The position numbers and the translations under genes were made by a program. This document shows positions 15,343 to 23,294 of a stretch of DNA of 34,714 bases, in pieces (the first letter of the stretch is position 1; each line of letters begins with the position of its first letter). The notes under the pieces are model-generated. The model did no database searches and was not told the origin of the DNA. It was given only the letters and a program-made list of their open reading frames with translations. Source of the stretch: Ilumatobacteraceae bacterium (lineage in GTDB: Bacteria; Actinomycetota; Acidimicrobiia; Acidimicrobiales; Ilumatobacteraceae); NCBI GenBank assembly GCA_025358075.1, contig JANYKU010000002.1, positions 1 to 34,714 on the forward strand. Direction: 5' to 3'.

Positions 15343-16137
15343 GTGCCCAACCTCTCCGACTCCGACGTCGCAACTGCAGCTCAGGCCCTCTTTCAGGCCG
15401 AGCTCGACAACATCCCCATCACGCCCATCTCCGAGACGTACCCAAACGCCGACGTCGACGATGCCTATCGAATCTCACAGGCCGTCACCACGTTGAAGGT
15501 GGCAGCCGGCCGAGTGATCAAGGGTCACAAGATCGGCCTCACCTCGAAGGCGATGCGCGTGCTCACCAGTGCCACCGAGCCCGACTACGGCACGATGTTC
15601 GACAACTGGTTCATCATGGAGGGCAGCGTGATCCCGCGCAGCACGATGAACCGTCCGCTTGTCGAAGTGGAGCTGGCGTTCGTGCTCAAGGAGCCACTGC
15701 AAGGCCCGGCCATCACCGTCGCCGATGTGATCAGGGCGACCGACTTCGTGCTGCCGAGCATCGAGATCGTCGACACCCGTCAGGCCGGTCGCGGCCCCAA
15801 CACGTTGATCGACAGCATCTCCGACGCGGCCGCGTGTGGCCTGGTGATCCTCGGCGCGAACCCGACGAAGTTGAAAGACATCGATGTCCGCAACGTGGGG
15901 GCAACGTTGTCGATCAATGGTGACATCGAGGAGAGCGGCATGGCCCGCGCCGTGATGGGCAACCCGATCAACGCCGTGGCATGGCTGGCCAACAAGCTGC
16001 ACGAGTACGGCGTCACGCCGCAAGCCGGGCACGTGATCCTGTCGGGGTCGTTCATCAAGGCCATCCCGTTCAAGGTCGGTGACAACGTCGAGGCGTTGTT
16101 CAACGGCCTCGGCGAGGTCTCGTTCCGCGCTCGCTAG
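15343..16137 (+). CDS. hpaH: HpaH-like 2-oxo-hepta-3-ene-1,7-dioate hydratase
   Basis: This 264-residue enzyme of the 2-keto-4-pentenoate hydratase/FAH-like family adds water to a 2-hydroxydienoate intermediate in meta-cleavage of aromatic acids. ETYPNADVDDAY at the N-terminus, KGHKIGLTSKAM (60-71), and the metal ligands E108 and E110 (VEVELAF) and E141 (IEIVD) closely follow HpaH of homoprotocatechuate degradation. GNPINAVAWLANKL and ILSGSF are also as in that enzyme. Start is GTG 15343. It is the third gene after the TetR-controlled promoter. The dioxygenase and dehydrogenase of the pathway are not nearby, so the true substrate could differ. Confidence 0.85.
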   Translation: MPNLSDSDVATAAQALFQAELDNIPITPISETYPNADVDDAYRISQAVTTLKVAAGRVIKGHKIGLTSKAMRVLTSATEPDYGTMFDNWFIMEGSVIPRSTMNRPLVEVELAFVLKEPLQGPAITVADVIRATDFVLPSIEIVDTRQAGRGPNTLIDSISDAAACGLVILGANPTKLKDIDVRNVGATLSINGDIEESGMARAVMGNPINAVAWLANKLHEYGVTPQAGHVILSGSFIKAIPFKVGDNVEALFNGLGEVSFRAR

Positions 16138-16515
16138 TCAGTCGTCGATGTAGGCAATGAACTCGCACGTCGCCAGCTTCGAGCCGCTGATCACTTGGGT
16201 GTGCCGCGCCGGACGCGACGCTGCATCCGGGAAGTGCTCGACCCAGATCGGGTTGCACGCGTCGCGAAACGCGATGTCGGGAACGAAGAACGTGATGCGT
16301 ACGACGTGTCGCCAATCGCCGCCGGCCGCAGTCAGGAACTGACCGATGTGGTGGAACAGGTTGACGTATTGCGCCTCGGCGGAGTCGGGCACCGTGCTCG
16401 AACCGGGATCGCGACCGGCGATCACGCTCGACACCAGCAGCGGGCCGAGACGCGATGCGCCAGGGATCGGGTTGGCGTGAGTGAAGCTGGCGATGTCGAT
16501 CGATTGCCTGGGCAT
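16138..16515 (-). CDS. RidA/YjgF-family protein
   Basis: This 125-residue RidA-like protein has PLLVSSVIAGRDP near the start, then VVRITFFVPD, and PARH with R104, the arginine that holds the carboxylate of imine substrates in RidA deaminases. Family members hydrolyse enamine/imine intermediates; some act as 2-aminomuconate deaminase in aromatic degradation. Its ATG overlaps the stop of the RraA-like gene (TGATG), so the two are co-translated. Its stop abuts the convergent hydratase stop, with no bases between. Confidence 0.88.
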   Translation of the reverse strand: MPRQSIDIASFTHANPIPGASRLGPLLVSSVIAGRDPGSSTVPDSAEAQYVNLFHHIGQFLTAAGGDWRHVVRITFFVPDIAFRDACNPIWVEHFPDAASRPARHTQVISGSKLATCEFIAYIDD

Positions 16516-17276
16516 CAGCTGTGGCCCTTCTGCTCTTGACTGGTCGTCTCTTGCCGGGCGGCGAACCAGGCCTCGAACTCCGCGCGCCGTTCCTTCGACA
16601 CCGGGAACACGCCGACGGTGCTCTCACCGGCGTCGACACGTTCCAACGCCCACGTCTCTTCGGCCTCTTGCTGCACCGACGCCGCAGCAAGTTCGACGAC
16701 CAGTGACGGCGGTATGACGACCGCACCCTCGCCGTCGCCGACGATGATGTCGCCAGGCATCACGGTGACACCGGCGCAGGCAATCGGGATCTGATGTTCG
16801 AGCGGCATGTGCATGCGGCCGAACGTGGAGGCGTGCGATGCCAGGTGGTACACGGGGATGTCGAGCTCGGCGACCGCGGGCGTGTCGCGCACCGCGCCAT
16901 CGGTGATGATCCCGGTTGCTCCGCGGCGCAAGGAGCGAAGCGCGAACACGTCGCCGAACGTTCCGGCGTCGGGCACGCCTCGGGCTTCGATCACCAAGAC
17001 TTCGTCGGGAGCCATGCTCTCGATCGCCCGGCGCTGCGCGTTCTGCCCCGAGGTGTACTGGGTGTTGAGGTCTTCGCGCAGCGGCACATACCGCAACGTG
17101 TGCGCGTAGCCGAGCATGCGTTGGCCGGGCTTGATCGGCTTCAACCCGCTGAGGAACGTCGAGCGGATCCCCTTGCGCTGCAACTGGCCGGTGAGCGTCG
17201 CCGTCGACACCGAGTTGAGCTGGGCGCGCAACTCGTCGGTCAGCAGAACAGGACGTGGCGGCTCGTCAGATGACAT
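16515..17276 (-). CDS. RraA-like / HMG-CHA aldolase-family protein
   Basis: This 253-residue protein has the RraA/aldolase fold. GTFGDVFALRSLRRGATGIITDGAVRD contains the arginine-aspartate pair (R130, D131) that binds pyruvate and metal in 4-hydroxy-4-methyl-2-oxoglutarate aldolases; PGDIIVGDGEGAVVIP follows. RNase E inhibitor RraA shares the fold, but next to HpaH- and RidA-like genes an aldolase or decarboxylase in aromatic-acid breakdown is more likely. I chose the ATG at 17276 over a TTG at 17288. It is longer than minimal RraA (about 160 residues) because of N- and C-terminal extensions. Confidence 0.85.
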   Translation of the reverse strand: MSSDEPPRPVLLTDELRAQLNSVSTATLTGQLQRKGIRSTFLSGLKPIKPGQRMLGYAHTLRYVPLREDLNTQYTSGQNAQRRAIESMAPDEVLVIEARGVPDAGTFGDVFALRSLRRGATGIITDGAVRDTPAVAELDIPVYHLASHASTFGRMHMPLEHQIPIACAGVTVMPGDIIVGDGEGAVVIPPSLVVELAAASVQQEAEETWALERVDAGESTVGVFPVSKERRAEFEAWFAARQETTSQEQKGHS

Positions 17277-17329
17277 CGGCCTAGTCAATCACGACGACCC
17301 GGCGACCTCGCAATGCGGCGACCGGTCGG

Positions 17330-17998
17330 CTAGCTGGCGAGCGCCTTCTTCACCATGGCGTCGAGATCGGCCACGGGCAGCTCACCCGAGTTGCGCACCT
17401 TGACCTTGCCGTCGGCGCCGACGATGGCGAAGGTCGGATAGCTGGCAACCCCATAGGCCAGTGCTGCGTCGCTCTGGGCGCTGTCGGCCATGACGGGCCA
17501 CTTCCATGCCATCTTGACGATCCACGCGCTCGGCGGGTAGTTGTCGCGGTCTGCAGCGACACCGGTGGAGACGCCGATGATGTCGAGGTTGGCCGGTAGA
17601 CCGCCACCTGCTGCCCAGGCCTCGATGACCGGAATCTCGCGGTTGCAGTGCGGGCACCAGTGAGCCAGGAAAACCACCATCTTCGCCCGGCCGCCGGGGG
17701 TGATGTCGATCGGCGCGCCGGCGAACGTGAAGCCCTTCAAGATCGGCGGTGTCGTACCGATCGCGGTATCGGCGCCCGACTGCGGCGGCGGCGCAAGGGC
17801 GGTACCGCCGACGGTGACGGGTTGGGTCTCGGCCGCGGAACTGCTGGAGTTGTCGGTGCCGGTCGTGCCGACGGAGACCTTGGGGTCGTTGCCGGTGGTC
17901 GCCCAAGCGGCGATGCCCAGTGCGATCACGATGATCGCACCGACGGCGGCCCACAGCCACCATGGCTTCTTCGGAGGAGGTGCGGATCGCTTGTTCAT
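17330..17998 (-). CDS. Membrane-anchored TlpA-like thioredoxin
   Basis: This 222-residue extracytoplasmic thiol-disulfide protein has one membrane helix (about 13-33), then a Ser/Thr-rich linker (about 41-66). The thioredoxin-like domain contains the active site WCPHC (C115 and C118), and cis-proline ASYPTF follows. A CPHC active site is the DsbA-type dipeptide, suggesting an oxidase. Its ATG overlaps the stop of the DsbB-like gene by four bases, so the pair probably forms one oxidative folding system outside the membrane. Confidence 0.9.
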   Translation of the reverse strand: MNKRSAPPPKKPWWLWAAVGAIIVIALGIAAWATTGNDPKVSVGTTGTDNSSSSAAETQPVTVGGTALAPPPQSGADTAIGTTPPILKGFTFAGAPIDITPGGRAKMVVFLAHWCPHCNREIPVIEAWAAGGGLPANLDIIGVSTGVAADRDNYPPSAWIVKMAWKWPVMADSAQSDAALAYGVASYPTFAIVGADGKVKVRNSGELPVADLDAMVKKALAS

Positions 17999-18558
17999 GA
18001 GTCCCCATTAGATCGTTCGGAGGGTTGGCTTGCACCCTCGCCGATGGAGAGCAAGACGATGATCGCGGTGAACCCGCACAGTGCCATGAGCGACAACGAG
18101 ATGAACCCGAACTGCCGGAACCACGGCGCCGTGCACGAGACCGTGATGTCGCAGGAGCCCGTGGCGCCTTCGAGTGACGGATTCCATTCGATCAGATAGT
18201 GGTACGCAGAAAGCAACGCTCCGATCGCGGCGAGTGGAATCGCGTAACGCCGAAACCCGCTATCGCGGCGTACGGCGGCGATGAGCAACAGCAGCGCCAG
18301 CGAGTACATCGCGATTCGTTGGTACCAGCACAGCTTGCACGGCGCGAAGTGGGCGCTCTCGCTGAAGTACAGGCTTCCGGCCATCGACACGGCGGCGACA
18401 AGCCAGGCCAGCCACAGGCGCGCCGGGCGGATCATGTCGATGAGCTGAGCACCGCTCGGCAGCACGCGGGCAAGCACCAGTGCGATCGCCCCACCACCGG
18501 CAAGGAACGTCAGCAGCGCGAAGAACCGCTCCATTGCGAGGACAGAGACGGCGAACAT
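17995..18558 (-). CDS. dsbB: DsbB-like disulfide bond formation protein
   Basis: This protein of about 187 residues has four membrane helices and the two DsbB cysteine pairs: CKLCWYQR (quinone-side CxxC) and GSCDITVSC in the second periplasmic loop. DsbB re-oxidises a partner thiol oxidase using quinone; the partner here is evidently the coupled thioredoxin-like protein with a CPHC site. Start choice is uncertain: ATG 18558 or ATG 18534 (MERFFALL), neither with a clear ribosome-binding site; the frame stays open to 18615. Confidence 0.88.
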   Translation of the reverse strand: MFAVSVLAMERFFALLTFLAGGGAIALVLARVLPSGAQLIDMIRPARLWLAWLVAAVSMAGSLYFSESAHFAPCKLCWYQRIAMYSLALLLLIAAVRRDSGFRRYAIPLAAIGALLSAYHYLIEWNPSLEGATGSCDITVSCTAPWFRQFGFISLSLMALCGFTAIIVLLSIGEGASQPSERSNGDS

Positions 18559-18625
18559 CGGTGCCAACGTAGTGACCGGACGGAGCGCAGGAAAGGCACC
18601 AAGGTCCCGACTCAACGGTGCCTTC

Positions 18626-18671
18626 GCCGGTATGCCTCAATCCAATTCGCCTGTATGTCTCAGTCCAATTC
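18626..18671. repeat. Two tandem 23-base repeats spanning a gene's stop codon
   Basis: Copies at 18626-18648 and 18649-18671 differ at three positions; both end in TCCAATTC. On the minus strand each copy reads as the end of the GGDEF-EAL gene (GAATTGGAyTGAG, i.e. Glu-Leu-Asp-stop). It is a small duplication of the 3' end that leaves a spare stop codon downstream. Confidence 0.7.
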
Positions 18672-20684
18672 GTAGGTGTTCCAGGTCGGCAGGCTGTCGG
18701 TTGCCTGCACGTACTGCTCGGCGAGACGGCCGAGGAGGTAGTTCTCGAACGCATCCTCGGCGAGCGCGGGCGCGTAGAGATGGCCCTGCTGACGCACGCA
18801 TCCGAGGGCGATCAACGCGTCGGCCTGCGCGCCGGTCTCCACACCATCGGCGGTGACCTCGAGGCCGATCTCGCGAGTGAGGGCGATGATCGAACGAACG
18901 ATGGCGCGGTCGTGCGGATGCGTCGTGATCGTGTCGATGGAGATTCGATCGATGCGCACTTCATCGAGCGGCAGGCGCCGGAGCATGCTGAGCGATGACA
19001 CCCCTTGGGCGAAGTCGTCGAGGCAGACTCGGCCACCTCGAGCACGGAACTCGGTGAGGTTCGCCGCTGCCGACGGCAGATCGACGGTGACGAACGACTC
19101 GCGGATGTCGACGGTCAACAGCTTCGGGTCGATGCCGCTGACGAGTCCGTCGATGGGGTTGTCGCGCCACGGCCGTTCGGTGGAATGCGGTGCGAGGTTC
19201 ACACGGAAGCGGAACCCTTCGGGCAGGCCGAGAACGACCAATCTGCGGATCTGCCTGCGGGCCCCGCTGAGGACGCGTTCCGTGAGTCGATCGAGGAGTC
19301 CGGCGCTGACCGCGAGGTCCATGAACTCGTGTGCCGGTACAACGGTTCCGTTGGGCTGCACCCAACGGGCCAGCAGCTCGGCGCCCACGATCATGCCAGT
19401 GCTGGCATCGAGCTCCGGCTGGAAGAACGGAACGATGTCGCCATCGTCGATGGCTCGTCGCAACCGCAGTTCGAGGTCGATGCGTTCCCGGTTCTCGTCG
19501 GCCAGTTCGGTATCGAAGTAGGTGGCCCGATTCCGTCCATCGGCCTTTGCCCGGTAGAGAGCGACGTTGGCGTTGGCCAAGAGCTCGCCGACGTTGGTGC
19601 CGTGGGTTGGAGCATGGGCGATGCCGATGCTGACCGACGAGGGCAACTCTCGGCCGGCCGCGTGGATCGCGTTGCCGAGCGCGCTCCGCAACTGCTGAGC
19701 GACGTCGATGGTCTTGGCTTCGTCCGCGCCAGGAAGGGCGACGATGAACTCGTCGCCGCCGATGCGCCCGGCGACACCTTCGGTCCTGACGCAACGGTCG
19801 ATGCGATCGGCGACGATGCGCAGGAAGTGGTCGCCGCCGCGATGCCCGAGCATGTCGTTGACCGCCTTGAAGCGGTCGAGATCCAAGAAGAGCACGCCGA
19901 CGGGTTGTTCGGTGGTCGCCGCGTTGACAAGTGACTCCAGGGTTTCGAACATGCCGCGCCGATTGAGCAACCCGGTGAGCGCATCGTGTGTCGCCTGATG
20001 CGTGAGCTGCTCGATCGTGCTGGCCAACCGGCCATTCGTCTCCGTCAGCTTGGCTTGGTCGTCGGCAATCTCGGCAAGCAGGTCTTCGCTGGTCTTCTGC
20101 ATGAGGATTGCGGTGCGGACGGTCTTGGTCAGCCTCGAGTGGATGTAGGCCAACGCAGCGGCGTAGAACAGCCACAACACGGCCAAGCCGCGCAACCGCA
20201 TGTCGCTCGATGTCGCCAGACTGATCGCGGACAGTCCGGCCATCGGTACCAGAACGCTGACGAAGAGATCGCGGCGACCAGCCGTGAGCATTGCCCCGAT
20301 CGCGCTGGCGGTGGTTGGGAACACAGCGAACAACATCACCATTTCGATCGGTGCCCGGCCGGCGACCCAAGCCGCCATTCCAAACACGGTGCCCATCGAG
20401 ACCATCGCTGCGCGTAGCAACATCACGGTCCCTCGAGGTGTCGGCCCCGGTCGTCGCCGGCGGAACGTGGTGACGCCTGCGCCGATGAGGACGCTCGACA
20501 GCACTGCCGCCGCGATCCAGACCTGCAGCCGGAAGTGGTCGTTGTCGCTCCTGGTGAGCACGCTGACCAGCAGGGTGAACGGAACCAGCCAGAACGGCGC
20601 GATCGCCAGGTTGGTCACGACGGTTGCGAGGGCGCGCTCGCGCAGGTGCGCGTGGTGATCGTCACTGGTTGGCGCTGCCGCCAC
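18660..20684 (-). CDS. Membrane GGDEF-EAL protein with decayed EAL and I-site
   Basis: This is a 674-residue c-di-GMP protein. About six membrane helices (residues 25-180) lead to a short coiled region (195-230). The GGDEF domain is intact at 309-313 (RIGGDEF), so it may be an active diguanylate cyclase. The inhibitory I-site RxxD is changed (R300-T-E-G303). The EAL domain begins AELLARW (E436). It keeps N496, E529 and D556-D557 but has arginine instead of the catalytic lysine (VRID, R577) and aspartate for glutamate in the A-E-G-V-E loop (TADGVE, D613). The EAL part is thus probably a sensor or weak enzyme. The GTG start at 20684 has GAGGAGAGG upstream. It is divergent from gluQ. Confidence 0.92.
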   Translation of the reverse strand: MAAAPTSDDHHAHLRERALATVVTNLAIAPFWLVPFTLLVSVLTRSDNDHFRLQVWIAAAVLSSVLIGAGVTTFRRRRPGPTPRGTVMLLRAAMVSMGTVFGMAAWVAGRAPIEMVMLFAVFPTTASAIGAMLTAGRRDLFVSVLVPMAGLSAISLATSSDMRLRGLAVLWLFYAAALAYIHSRLTKTVRTAILMQKTSEDLLAEIADDQAKLTETNGRLASTIEQLTHQATHDALTGLLNRRGMFETLESLVNAATTEQPVGVLFLDLDRFKAVNDMLGHRGGDHFLRIVADRIDRCVRTEGVAGRIGGDEFIVALPGADEAKTIDVAQQLRSALGNAIHAAGRELPSSVSIGIAHAPTHGTNVGELLANANVALYRAKADGRNRATYFDTELADENRERIDLELRLRRAIDDGDIVPFFQPELDASTGMIVGAELLARWVQPNGTVVPAHEFMDLAVSAGLLDRLTERVLSGARRQIRRLVVLGLPEGFRFRVNLAPHSTERPWRDNPIDGLVSGIDPKLLTVDIRESFVTVDLPSAAANLTEFRARGGRVCLDDFAQGVSSLSMLRRLPLDEVRIDRISIDTITTHPHDRAIVRSIIALTREIGLEVTADGVETGAQADALIALGCVRQQGHLYAPALAEDAFENYLLGRLAEQYVQATDSLPTWNTYELD

Positions 20685-20803
20685 TGACCTCTCCTCGCGT
20701 TCTGCAGGTGTGGTGCAATTCGATCTTGTATCGGTCGGTCGAGGAGCGCACGTGAGTTCAATCTCGGTCCCCGACAGTTGTATACAGCGTGTCGACGGCG
20801 AGA

Positions 20804-21721
20804 ATGAACTTCGTGCGCGGTCGATTCGCCCCGTCCCCGACCGGCCCGTTGCACCTCGGCAACCTCAGAACGGCGCTGGTTGCCTGGTTGATGGCCCGAC
20901 GTGTCGGTGGCGAGTTCATCGTCCGCATGGAGGACCTCGACCGTGTGACGTCGTCACCCGAGCACGAGGCAGGTCAGCTCGCCGCGCTGCGCAGCATCGG
21001 TCTCGACTGGGACGGCGAGGTCGTACACCAATCGGAAAGGTTCGCGCTCTACCGAGCAGCGATCGATCGGTTGCGCTCGCTGGGGCTCGTCTACGAATGC
21101 TTCTGCACGCGCAGCGAGATCCGTCAGTCTGCTCGTGCGCCGCAGGGCGCCGACCTCGATGGGGTGTATCCGGGCACGTGCCGGCACCTGACGGAGGAGC
21201 AGCGGCTGGCGAAACGTGCGGCGGGTCGGAGCCCGGCCTTACGCCTGCTGAGCGACGGGCGAACCGTGTCGTTCGATGACCTTGTTGCCGGCCCACAGGT
21301 CGGCCGTCTCGACGATGTCGTGTTGCAACGAAACGATGGCGTGCCAGCGTACAACTTGGCCGTGGTGATCGACGACGCCGCGCAATCGGTGACCGAGGTG
21401 GTCCGCGGCGACGACCTGTTGGCGACGACACCGAGGCAGATCGAGCTCCACCGATTGCTCGACCTCCCGGTGCCGCGGTATGCGCACGTGCCGCTCGTGC
21501 TCGCCCCGGATGGATCGCGCTTGGCGAAACGGCACGGCGCGGTGACCCTCGACGACTTGGCCGCGCTTGGTTTCTCGCCAGGCGATGTGTGCGCCCGCCT
21601 CGCCGCGAGCCTGGGGATGGACACCGGAGGCCGAGCGGTGATGGCTGGCGCGCTCCTCGATCGATTCGATCCGCAACGGATGTCTCGCGAGCCATGGCGG
21701 TTGGTAGCCGACGATCTCTGA
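20804..21721 (+). CDS. gluQ: Glutamyl-Q tRNA(Asp) synthetase
   Basis: This 305-residue GluRS paralogue lacking the anticodon-binding domain attaches glutamate to queuosine in tRNA(Asp). RFAPSPTGPLHLGN holds the class I HIGH-like motif, and RLAKRHGAVTL replaces KMSKS. CFCT with a later Tyr and Cys (VYPGTC) matches the zinc site of YadB/GluQ. VRGDDLLATTPRQIELHRLL is typical. I chose the ATG at 20804 (MNFVRGRF) over a GTG at 20789. It is divergent from the GGDEF-EAL gene, with a 119-base gap, and is followed 12 bases later by the oxygenase gene. Confidence 0.94.
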   Translation: MNFVRGRFAPSPTGPLHLGNLRTALVAWLMARRVGGEFIVRMEDLDRVTSSPEHEAGQLAALRSIGLDWDGEVVHQSERFALYRAAIDRLRSLGLVYECFCTRSEIRQSARAPQGADLDGVYPGTCRHLTEEQRLAKRAAGRSPALRLLSDGRTVSFDDLVAGPQVGRLDDVVLQRNDGVPAYNLAVVIDDAAQSVTEVVRGDDLLATTPRQIELHRLLDLPVPRYAHVPLVLAPDGSRLAKRHGAVTLDDLAALGFSPGDVCARLAASLGMDTGGRAVMAGALLDRFDPQRMSREPWRLVADDL

Positions 21722-21733
21722 CACGATCGTGAG

Positions 21734-22312
21734 ATGTTCGATGATCTGCAGCAGGTGTTCGGCTATCAGGGCGCCATCGACGAACGGGCGGGTTTGACCG
21801 AGGTCGGCCCTGACCTGCTGGTCGTGCCCTGCTGGACCCGGCAGTTCTGTGCGACGGTGGTGCGTGCGGCGGAGGCGCTCGGCGCCTTCGAGCTTCAGCC
21901 CGACGACCCGGTCCCCGGTCATGAGGTCTCGCTGGCCGTGATCAGCCCGCGGCTGTTCGAGACGGTGCAAGAAGATTTTGGGATGCGCATCTGGCCACAG
22001 CTGCGCACGGTGTGGCCGTACGTCGACTACTACGGGCTGCGTGACGCGTTCGTGATCCGATACGCCCCGGGCGAGCAGGAGTCGCTGCGCATCCATCACG
22101 ATGTCGCCCAGGTCTCGGGCTCGATCAAGCTCAACGAGGGCTACCGTGGTGCTGAACTGTTGTTTCCCCGCCAAGGCTTCGACAACGGCTCGGTCGGGGT
22201 CGGTGAGATGTTGGTGTGGCCGTCGTTGGTCACCCACCCGCACGAAACGCAGCAGCTCACCGGGGGCGTGAAGTACGCGCTCACCGTCTGGTTCGAGTTG
22301 CCGTCGTTCTGA
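21734..22312 (+). CDS. 2-oxoglutarate/Fe(II) oxygenase, prolyl-hydroxylase-like
   Basis: This 192-residue protein has the double-stranded beta-helix signature of 2OG-Fe(II) enzymes: iron ligands in IHHD (H121 or H122, and D123) and a distal histidine in THPH (H168 or H170). K180 in VKYALTVWF stands where an Arg/Lys binds 2-oxoglutarate. GAELLFPRQ and GEMLVWPS are the strands usual between them. Substrate is unknown (amino acid side chain, small molecule or lipid). It starts 12 bases after the gluQ stop and may be cotranscribed with it. Confidence 0.88.
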   Translation: MFDDLQQVFGYQGAIDERAGLTEVGPDLLVVPCWTRQFCATVVRAAEALGAFELQPDDPVPGHEVSLAVISPRLFETVQEDFGMRIWPQLRTVWPYVDYYGLRDAFVIRYAPGEQESLRIHHDVAQVSGSIKLNEGYRGAELLFPRQGFDNGSVGVGEMLVWPSLVTHPHETQQLTGGVKYALTVWFELPSF

Positions 22313-22340
22313 GGTGCCGATGGGTTAAATTGCAAGTGCG

Positions 22341-23288
22341 ATGAATTTGCGAGCTGCACCTCAAAGGCTGCCGCTGCTTCTCTCTGCGGCAGCACTCGTG
22401 CTCGCTTCGTGCTCGCAACACGGTTCGTCGGCCGCCGCCCAAACGCTGCCGCCTGTGGTCACGTTGTCCGGGTTGCCGTCTCCGACCTCGCAAGAGATCG
22501 CCACCACAACGGCCACGACCGAGGTCCCGACCACGACCACTGAAGTGCCGACCACGACGACCGAGGTGCCGACCACCACCGAAGCCCCGACCACGACGGA
22601 GGCACCGACCACCACGGTGGCGCTCCCCTCCAACGTCGAGGCCGCGCCGCCCGCCGATCAACCGCTGCAAGCAGTGGGTGGTCACAGTGGCGATGCGACG
22701 GCAGCCGTGCAGACCAGATTGCTGCAACTCGGCTTCTGGAACCAGGGGGCCGACGGCACGTACGGCTTCACCACGAAGCAGGCTGTGATGGCCTTCCAGA
22801 AGTACGCCGGTCTGTCACCCAGCGGCTTGGTCGATAGTGCCACGGCTGATTCGATGACCAACTTCACGGAGAAGGCGCATGCCTCTGCCGACAACGGCAC
22901 CCTCGTCGAGGTCGACAAGGCCAAGCAGTTGCTGTTCATCGTTCAAGACGGCAAGACGATCTGGACGTTCAACACCTCGACCGGCAGCGGCATCGCCTAC
23001 ACAGCCCCCAACAAGAACGATCCAACCAAGATCGAGTCGGGCGACGCGGTCACGCCCGACGGCCTGTTCAAGACCACTCGCGAACGCCCTGTGGGTTGGT
23101 GGGCCGGCGACCTCGGCCAGATCTACCGGCCGAAGTACTTCAATGGTGGTATCGCTGTCCACGGAATGACCGTCGTGCCGAGCCACCCCGCATCACACGG
23201 TTGCGTGCGTCTCAGCACCGGTGCGATGGACTTCATCTGGGATCAGAACCTGATGCCACTCCACATCGCCGTGTGGGTGCACAGCTGA
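22341..23288 (+). CDS. L,D-transpeptidase lipoprotein with peptidoglycan-binding domain
   Basis: This 315-residue cell-wall enzyme forms 3-3 cross-links in peptidoglycan. The signal peptide ends in a lipobox (VLASC, Cys24). A Thr/Val/Pro/Glu-rich stalk (about residues 54-94) follows, then a PG_binding_1 domain (about 116-170: VQTRLLQLGFWNQGADGTYG). The YkuD catalytic domain contains AVHGMTVVPSHPASHGCVR, with catalytic Cys288 and His286. It is secreted and lipid-anchored. Start is ATG 22341. The order lipoprotein-stalk-PGB-YkuD is common in actinobacteria. Confidence 0.95.
   Translation: MNLRAAPQRLPLLLSAAALVLASCSQHGSSAAAQTLPPVVTLSGLPSPTSQEIATTTATTEVPTTTTEVPTTTTEVPTTTEAPTTTEAPTTTVALPSNVEAAPPADQPLQAVGGHSGDATAAVQTRLLQLGFWNQGADGTYGFTTKQAVMAFQKYAGLSPSGLVDSATADSMTNFTEKAHASADNGTLVEVDKAKQLLFIVQDGKTIWTFNTSTGSGIAYTAPNKNDPTKIESGDAVTPDGLFKTTRERPVGWWAGDLGQIYRPKYFNGGIAVHGMTVVPSHPASHGCVRLSTGAMDFIWDQNLMPLHIAVWVHS
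22526..22618 (+). repeat. Imperfect Thr-Pro coding repeat
   Basis: An imperfect repeat of about 15-21 bases (CCGACCACGACC-GAGGTG and variants) encodes five or six TTTEVP/TTTEAP units of the lipoprotein stalk. Copy number may vary between strains. Confidence 0.8.
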
Positions 23289-23294
23289 CGCAGG

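Noticed and set aside
18961-20370. Minus-strand 469-codon ORF overlapping the GGDEF-EAL gene
   Set aside because: Frame-shifted shadow of the GGDEF-EAL gene with Arg/His-rich text.
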